From positions 178,219-204,296 of the forward strand of contig VHZZ01000228.1 of the NCBI GenBank assembly GCA_009801015.1: a stretch of 26,078 bases of DNA, in the 5' to 3' direction. Shown one piece after another: positions 20,205 to 26,078 of the stretch. Origin of the DNA: Silene noctiflora (taxonomy: Eukaryota; Streptophyta; Magnoliopsida; Caryophyllales; Caryophyllaceae). Both the position numbers and the translations under genes were made by a program. Within the stretch, counting starts at the first letter, position 1. Each line of letters begins with the position of its first letter. The notes under the pieces were generated by a model, which worked only from the letters and a program-made list of their open reading frames with translations, searched no databases and was not told the origin of the DNA.

Positions 20205-22677
20205 CTAGTTGCCAAGACACTTAGAAGGTTGCATGAAGCCTTCAACTTTTACGTAGCAATTGTTGCATTCACATTTAGGAGTCTGTGGTTCATATGAAAG
20301 CTTGATGTCTTGTAATGTTATTCCATAACATGGCTTCAATGGACTACAATCAAATATCATTATCTCTTCTGAAGATGATCTTCCATGTATTCCCTTGTAC
20401 TTGACATTGCTAATTTGTATGCCCGAGCCCTTCTGGTAAATAATATAATCACGTTATAATAATCTAGCATTCTGATCCGATTCTTATTTAAAACCCATCT
20501 TAACTTAAGACTGCTCTCGTCCCCCGATTATAATAGAGGTTGTGACTTGATGAGAGGTCTCAAGTTAAAACGGTTTTAAATAAGACCAACTGAGGGCATA
20601 GACTTGCTAGGTAGAGAGCTTATTAAAGAGATAATTTTATATTAAAATATTAACAAGCTCTTAAAATGCAGTTATTTTAAGTTTTTAAAAGATATGTTAT
20701 ATTAGTAAATTATAAATTGGTTTGACATGTAAAACGGTTACACGAGTTTAAGGGAATTGTAAGGTAGAAGGATACCTTGTCTTTAGGGCACCTATTATTT
20801 GGACAATAGTTCTGATCGATTATAATTGGATTGCGGACGTTGTTCATAGTTGCTCCAAGAAAGTAAATATCTTTTACTGTCCCTTTTACTTGGGTTGCAA
20901 AAGTCTTTATCCTCAGTCCATTATCTGTACCCGTAAAAGTTACCGATTTTACTGTCACATTTCGTACCATTACACCTTCATCCGATTCACGTCCGAGGCT
21001 CCCTATGCTGCTCAATTAAAAAAATTTAAATTTCTAAGAAGTAATTTATTACCATTAAATTATATGATAAATGGATAAGAGTTTTACCTAATGCCGTGAC
21101 CTGGTCCACAATTTATATTTTCAATCCAGACATTTTGGTTATTAGGGCCGATTGAGATGCAATCATCTCCAGTCCTTATTTGAGAATGCATGATTTGAAT
21201 TCCATACGATTGTTCAAAATGAATACCGTCAGTGTTAGGACTATCTGCATCGGCCGTAATTGTCAAACCTCCTATATTTACGTATTGGCATGCATTAAGA
21301 GTAATGTGAAACTTTTGACTGTTGGTTGAGGTTAAACCATCAACAATTATATTCTTCGAGTTATCTAAGCTCAATGACTGCAAATTCAGAAAAATAATAT
21401 TAGTGATACCGAATTTTTTAAACAAGTTAAGGAAGTTCGATAATTTTTTTTGGTGAGTACGCGAGTACTTAGTCGAATTATAACAGAGAATAATAGAGAG
21501 GAGGGGATAATAAGAAAATAAAACAATTAAGGAAATATCTTAATTAAGGAGTAATAAAAGTTTCTTTATTTAACTTACTAATTAAAAGGTAAGAATAAAT
21601 AATCCCTAGAGTGAAATATAGACTTACCAAATTTTCCGTACCATCCAAGGAAAATCATCATTGAGAATTATTGTATATTGTTTTTTTGGATAATTACACG
21701 GCGCTACCCGGTGGCGTCGAGATTGGGTGTCACCATCTCATACGCCAGGTGACGCTAACTCATTTTCCTTTGTTTTTTTAGGTATAATGTACTAGTGTAC
21801 ATAATATACCAAAAGAAATGTATGGACACACGTTAAAAAAACCGATATGTTAATTAATAATAAAAAGAAACCATACAATCGATATTTCATTCGGTCAAAT
21901 GCTAAAAGTTTTTAGTGATAATTAAATAAATGGATTTCTATCATGAAAGGACAATGAACTTATGACTCGAATAAACTCATGATTATAAAATTAACTTATA
22001 TATACACGAAGGTGTTTTGGAAAATTGTCTTACAATATAACACTAAACCATAAATAAAATACATTTTTATATCCCTAATATCAATAAATAATGAATATGT
22101 TTTTACGATGATGTTTTAGTTATTTGTATATGAATTTAGACAAATAATGATGTAAAACCGCTTTATAGAATTAATGGGATGTAAATCATCTCGATATAAG
22201 AAAAAGTGTACATACCGTGGCACCATTGGGACATCTTTGACGTTCTGCCTTACAATCCCACAAATTCTCACCCTTAGCATCAAGGACACCACCCTTAATA
22301 TGAAGGCCATCGACATTGTGAAAAACAATCCACTTTTGTTCACCAAAATAGGCACTTTGTGCCATAAGTGTGCCATCAATTCTAAACAAAATACCTGATT
22401 TACAAGGTCCCTCAAAAGATATAGGCCTTAACAAATATCTACCATTTGGTACATAAATTTGGCTAGGAACAGGGGACGCGCATGCAGCGTTCCATGTATT
22501 AAGGAATGCTGTTGTCGCGTCTACCTTACCGTCATTCCTAGCACCAAAACTTTTGACTACATTGAAACTTGTCAATTCGGACTTCGATGAGAAAGATAGG
22601 CGATTAGTAGCGGAATTAGGGTTTACCATTGATGTGAGTAAGAGGCATATATATATCAAATTAGTCATCATATCCAT
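20205..22677 (-). CDS. Secreted polygalacturonase, glycoside hydrolase family 28, 403 aa, 4 exons
   Basis: Exons in gene order: 22677-22216, 21377-21088, 21007-20776, 20432-20205; phases agree and TAG closes the frame. The enzyme hydrolyses alpha-1,4 links of homogalacturonan in the cell wall. A signal peptide (residues 1 to about 22, NLIYICLLLTSMV) is followed by FNVVKSFGARNDGKVDAT, typical of plant GH28 N-termini. All four signature motifs are present: NTDG (202-205), GDDC (224-227), GHG (247-249) and RIK (283-285), so the catalytic aspartates, the histidine and the substrate-binding basic residues are intact. No long propeptide is seen. The C-terminus has paired cysteines (CSPLKPC, KCECNNC). 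The start ATG at 22677 is the first in frame after an upstream TTG. Whether it acts in endo or exo mode, and in pollen, abscission or fruit, cannot be told from sequence. Confidence 0.94.
20482..20585. mobile_element. Hairpin-like MITE in intron 3 of the polygalacturonase gene, 104 bp
   Basis: The arms at 20482-20511 and 20557-20585 are inverted repeats of about 29 bp (TCTTATTTAAAACC... and ...AACTTRAGAC) with few mismatches, and pairing continues a little into the loop (ctctcgtc/gatgagag). The inner 'aaaacggtttta' word links it to other elements of the window. Confidence 0.6.
21690..21770. other. GC-rich patch with inverted repeat in intron 1 of the polygalacturonase gene
   Basis: In an otherwise very AT-rich 838-bp intron, this patch is GC-rich and contains GTCACC...GGTGAC as an inverted repeat, plus several 'ggcg' words. 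Origin unknown; it may be a fragment of a repeat. Confidence 0.4.
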
Positions 22678-22743
22678 TAGCAAAAGGGTTGTGTATTTGT
22701 TGCTAGAAGCCTAGAATTAGTTACGGTTTTTTTATCCTATATA

Positions 22744-22752
22744 TTTTATATA
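22744..22752 (-). promoter_or_regulatory. Candidate TATA box of the polygalacturonase gene
   Basis: TATATAAAA on the minus strand is an excellent plant TATA match 67 bp before the start codon at 22677. Confidence 0.55.
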
Positions 22753-23140
22753 CATACACAAGGGTTTTAGTTATTATGGTTATGGAATAGAATATTTTGA
22801 AATTGAGCTAGAATCTTAATTATTATTACATGAATTATTCTTCGTACAATCAAATCAAATATTTTTAATTTGGCAATTATTCTTCGTTTTGTAGCATTTG
22901 CCATTTATAAGGACCCTTATTCCCTTAATAACAACATTTTGTTTTGGTGAGTCTATCCTTTATTAACTACTCCGTAGCTAATCACTGTTCTGGATTCTCT
23001 CAATTTCCTTAAAAGAAATGAACCTCAATTTTTATAAACCTGTTTGGATTAAATCTTGTGACGATTTAATGATTGTAATCGTTTCAAAAAAGTAATATTT
23101 TAATGAATATAGAGAGAAAATATATTGAAATATGTACATA

Positions 23141-24682
23141 CTAGTTTTATTCCAGTGCAATAATTGCACGGGTTGCTTTTAAAAATGCAAGTAAAATATG
23201 AAGATTTTTATTAAAAAAAATTAACTTCAATAGATAGAAACCGAAACGTCTCATGACACTGCTATTAATGATTGGTTGCAGGTATAAAATTGAAAAACGT
23301 ATTAAAAAAATGACTTAAAAAGAATATCATGGTTTTAATACTACAGTTAAATCGATATAAAAAATAAATAAAGATCTTCCACACCTTAGATTGACGGAAT
23401 GAAGATAGAACAATATCATCTTGACATTTAAAAACATATGTTGACAAGAAAATATAACTAAATTGACCCCAATGTATCCAAATCAACCCAAACTACTAAC
23501 CTCAAAGTTCATACCATTATATGAAATAGCTTTTACAAACCCCCAATCTACCCTCACTAACCCTAAATTCATAATTAATCCCTACCCCATTTTTCGTTGA
23601 CAATATTAATGCAGCCAAAAGTATACCAAGCCCAACCCATCGATATTACTAAACCTAAGTTCAGTAACATACTCCTATAATACACTTACAGCCATCACTT
23701 ATGTACTAATAATAAATCACTTTACTTTTATCATTATAGAAAATCCACCAAGCACATGTTATGAAAAACCCTTTCCTATATCTAGCCAATTTGTTTATAT
23801 CTAATATTTTCATCCTTTAAAAAGGCATATGAACACATTAAATATGAAATTGAAACTCCATTTCTATCTATTTCAATCTATGTTTGTTGTAGATCTCTCT
23901 AATTTTCACTTGTTATGACTTTTTTATCGATTGACTCAAGGTATAGTATTAAATTGAAACTCCATTTTTAATCATCACACAATTGTTTCATTTCATTTCT
24001 GGAACTTTTTTTTTGAGCTTTTCAAATTTGCAGCATGCATCTATAAATATTTATTTAAATAGTTAAGTTTAAGTTTTAATTTTTTTAACCCGATTTTCTT
24101 GATGTATTTGAATCTGGTTATAATGATTTTGATTTTTTTACTGGCATTTTTTTTATCTTAATTTAAATTGTTAAAGTTCAAATTTTAGTTTTTTAAAACC
24201 GAATTTCTTAATTTATTTGATTCTGGTTATAATGATATCAATTTTGTTTTCAATACTGGCATTTTTTTTATTATGATACTTCGTATTTTTTTAGTGATTT
24301 TGTATTTTTTTAGACTGTTTATTCTTTTTTAATCAGTCAATCATAAAATTTATAATTGATGTTTATAATTTATAATTGTTGTTAATAATTGATAATTGAT
24401 GATTAGTCCTAAAAATATTATGCTTATAATTGATGAATTTGATTTTTTAATTTTTTGATGTTCGTATTTTATTTGCAACATCATTTATGGATTTGTATAA
24501 TTGATATTATTATGTTTTTATATATTTGATATTGTAGAAAATGTAGAAGTTGTAAAAAATAAGTAAGAGGAGAGAGGGTAATTAATTACCTTGAGGAGAG
24601 TGGGGACACTTTGGTTTTCCATTGCTCAAATTCATTAGCCAATAAAAAACTCTTTAAATGTTTTAGCTTTATAGTATAGAGA
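23141..24682 (-). mobile_element. Probable non-autonomous Helitron, 1,542 bp
   Basis: On the minus strand the element starts TCTCTATACTATAAAGC (from 24682), a typical plant Helitron 5' end, and ends with the hairpin GTGCAATTATTGCAC (23155-23169) followed, 11 bases later, by CTAG (23144-23141). It is inserted between A (24683) and T (23140), the expected AT target, with no duplication. No replicase or helicase frame is present, so it would need a helper. The interior is AT-rich and carries a tandem repeat at 24053-24274. Confidence 0.7.
24053..24274. repeat. Tandem repeat of two about 110-bp units inside the Helitron
   Basis: Units start 'atttaaatagttaag' (24053) and 'atttaaattgttaaag' (24161) and share 'gaatctggttataatgat'-like words and 'actggcatttttttta'. 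Confidence 0.75.
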
Positions 24683-24817
24683 TTGGAGGGAAATACAAAG
24701 AAAGAAATGGAAAAAATCCAAATTAACTAATTAACTATCCTTGATATTTCCACGATGAATAAAGCATATTAAAATAAAGAATGAATATTAAATTGTTTAG
24801 TGATTAATTAACTCTAA

Positions 24818-25243
24818 GAGCATCTACAATAGAGAGGATGATATATTCCTCTTATTTTTTCATCCTACCACTAATTTTATGACACCTTAATTTCTCTTTC
24901 ATTTATCTTTTTTTCATTATTATCATACTTTTCCTTGAATTTTCTCTAATTTATTACCACAATAGAGAGGAACAAGGAAGATCCTCTTAAATAGTTATTC
25001 TAACTTTAAATAAATTTCAATCTTAATAAATAAATAAATTATTAAACACATAACAAATTATGATTGGTTATTGGGCACTAGGGCCAATGTTTGCTTTCCT
25101 CTTCTTTCCTCTAAAACTAGAGGAAGTACTCATCTTCCTCTTGCTAAGAGGACATGTTAGGTATGCCTCACAATAGAGAGGATGTCCTTTTATAAGAAAG
25201 AGAGTGCTAAGAGGAGGTCTCATCCTCTCTATTATGGGTGCTC
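24818..25243. mobile_element. Harbinger-type MITE, 426 bp, with repeated internal ends
   Basis: The ends GAGCATCTACAATAGAGAGG and, in reverse complement, GAGCACCCATAATAGAGAGG are alike; about 20 of 24 terminal bases match. TAA flanks both sides (24815-24817 and 25244-25246), as in PIF/Harbinger insertions. The word 'caatagagagga' recurs inside near 24960 and 25172, so the element may be built from nested or duplicated ends. Confidence 0.75.
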
Positions 25244-25249
25244 TAAGGA

Positions 25250-25504
25250 TAGTATGTTGTGCCATATAGATCTTGTTAAGTGGTTCATATTTAAAATATA
25301 TACATGACAACAATAATGGTCTTATGATCTATTTGGCAACACGTATATATATAAGCTACTTCCTTCATCCCGATCATTTGCTTATGTATTTTAATTATGA
25401 GTATCTCATTTATTTGTTTACAATTTTATAGTGGGATATTTTTGAAGAGTAATTTGACCATTCACATAACCTACTACCCATTTGTCACTCAATAACAACA
25501 CACA
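25250..25504. other. Short gap between mobile elements
   Basis: No gene is seen. A decayed 'cttccttcatcccgatcatt' word near 25357 resembles a Stowaway left end; no matching right end was found. Confidence 0.4.
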
Positions 25505-25876
25505 TAAATGGTGTTCGACCGAGTGCAGGCCACTCGACCGAGTGCTTCGCACTCGTCTGAGTTCCCCACTTCCAGAACACTGACAGACTGACACCACTGG
25601 GCTCTCAGTCGAGTACCCTGTACTCTACCGAGTGTCCCTATACTAAAAAATACCGAGTATTACAGTCTTCCCTCCTTAAAAATGAACTTCGTCCCCAAAG
25701 TTCAAACGATACCCACAAAAGACAACACTAAAACTGATAACACTACCACATGACCAAAACATAACTTGAACCATACTCAACTCATCCCGACAAAACTTGA
25801 AACAAAACCAAACTTAACTCAAAACTATAGCAAAACTATAGAAAAACTATAGAAAACAGATGCGATCATCTCACTT
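25505..25876 (-). mobile_element. 3' end of a Ty3/gypsy LTR retrotransposon (minus strand): LTR part and polypurine tract
   Basis: On the minus strand, 'ctttggggacgaagttcatt' followed by the polypurine tract AAGGAGGGAAGAC (25677-25665) and TGTAATACTCGG (from 25664) is the usual junction between the end of the internal region and the 3' LTR of plant chromovirus-type gypsy elements. The LTR part (25664 to about 25505) contains repeated 'actcgaccgagt' palindromes. Its other border is not resolved. No pol domains are in view. Confidence 0.6.
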
Positions 25877-26078
25877 TGTAACACCCCCCATACTCCGAGG
25901 CACCTTACCAAGGACTACCTCCGAACACAAGGATGCTACCATCTCGGTTTTCCGAGGCAGTGAACATCATAGTAACAATAAAAAAACATTATTAATATAA
26001 TTATAAGTTAACTTATTACAAAATCTTCTCCAAAACACGGAGTACAAACCAAACTAACAAAAGTGATACTAATAAAGT
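25877..26078 (+). mobile_element. Probable LTR of a second retrotransposon, cut by the window end
   Basis: TGTAACACCCCCCATACTCC is a common start of plant gypsy LTRs. It begins abruptly within what looks like the internal region of the neighbouring minus-strand element, so it may be a nested insertion. Its 3' end and any target duplication lie outside the window. Confidence 0.5.

Noticed and set aside
20890..22398. Plus-strand frames opposite the polygalacturonase exons
   Set aside because: They are antisense shadows of the GH28 exons, whose motifs and splice phases fix the coding strand.
24818..25243. Minus-strand gene suggested by the 81-codon frame at 25068-25313
   Set aside because: Most of the frame lies inside the MITE and shows no domain.

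Overview
The window is nuclear DNA from a flowering plant. The genes are split by many AT-rich introns, the proteins belong to plant families, and the gaps are full of plant-type transposable-element remnants (Stowaway and Harbinger MITEs, a SINE, a Helitron, Ty3/gypsy LTR pieces). Low GC content and intron style suggest a eudicot. Recurrent 'actccgta' and 'gtaagacggtttta' words and the gypsy LTR words make Caryophyllales my guess, but this is weak inference.

Four protein-coding genes could be rebuilt exon by exon with consistent phase. (1) + strand 3626-8629: a seven-exon five-finger CCCH zinc-finger protein of the plant ZFN type, 456 aa. (2) + strand 10132-11159: a two-exon small secreted cysteine-rich protein, 134 aa, of a conserved plant family without known function. 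(3) - strand 17443-12918: a fourteen-exon DUF707 protein, 379 aa, with one N-terminal membrane anchor. (4) - strand 22677-20205: a four-exon secreted GH28 polygalacturonase, 403 aa, with all four signature motifs intact. Nothing suggests that the four genes form one pathway; this is an ordinary plant gene neighbourhood.

Region by region: 1-3250 is AT-rich intergenic DNA with one clear Harbinger-type MITE (269-732) and one decayed inverted-repeat element. 3250-8930 is the CCCH gene, with a SINE flanked by 12-bp duplications in intron 3. 9000-11650 holds the cysteine-rich gene, whose only intron is a threefold tandem duplication carrying Stowaway relics. 11650-12900 is gap. 12918-17443 is the DUF707 gene. 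17450-20200 is gap with a near-intact Stowaway MITE (18633-18840). 20080-22680 is the polygalacturonase gene, with a MITE just 8 bases beyond its stop codon. 22760-26078 is mobile DNA: a probable 1.54-kb non-autonomous Helitron (23141-24682), a 426-bp Harbinger-type MITE (24818-25243) and two LTR-retrotransposon pieces running off the window end.

The points most worth a second look are: two GC-AG introns in two unrelated genes, one of which turns an unspliced transcript into a one-finger truncation; the tandemly duplicated intron that copied an exon boundary; the cysteine-rich peptide; and the Helitron. I saw no sign of a wholly new multi-gene system.
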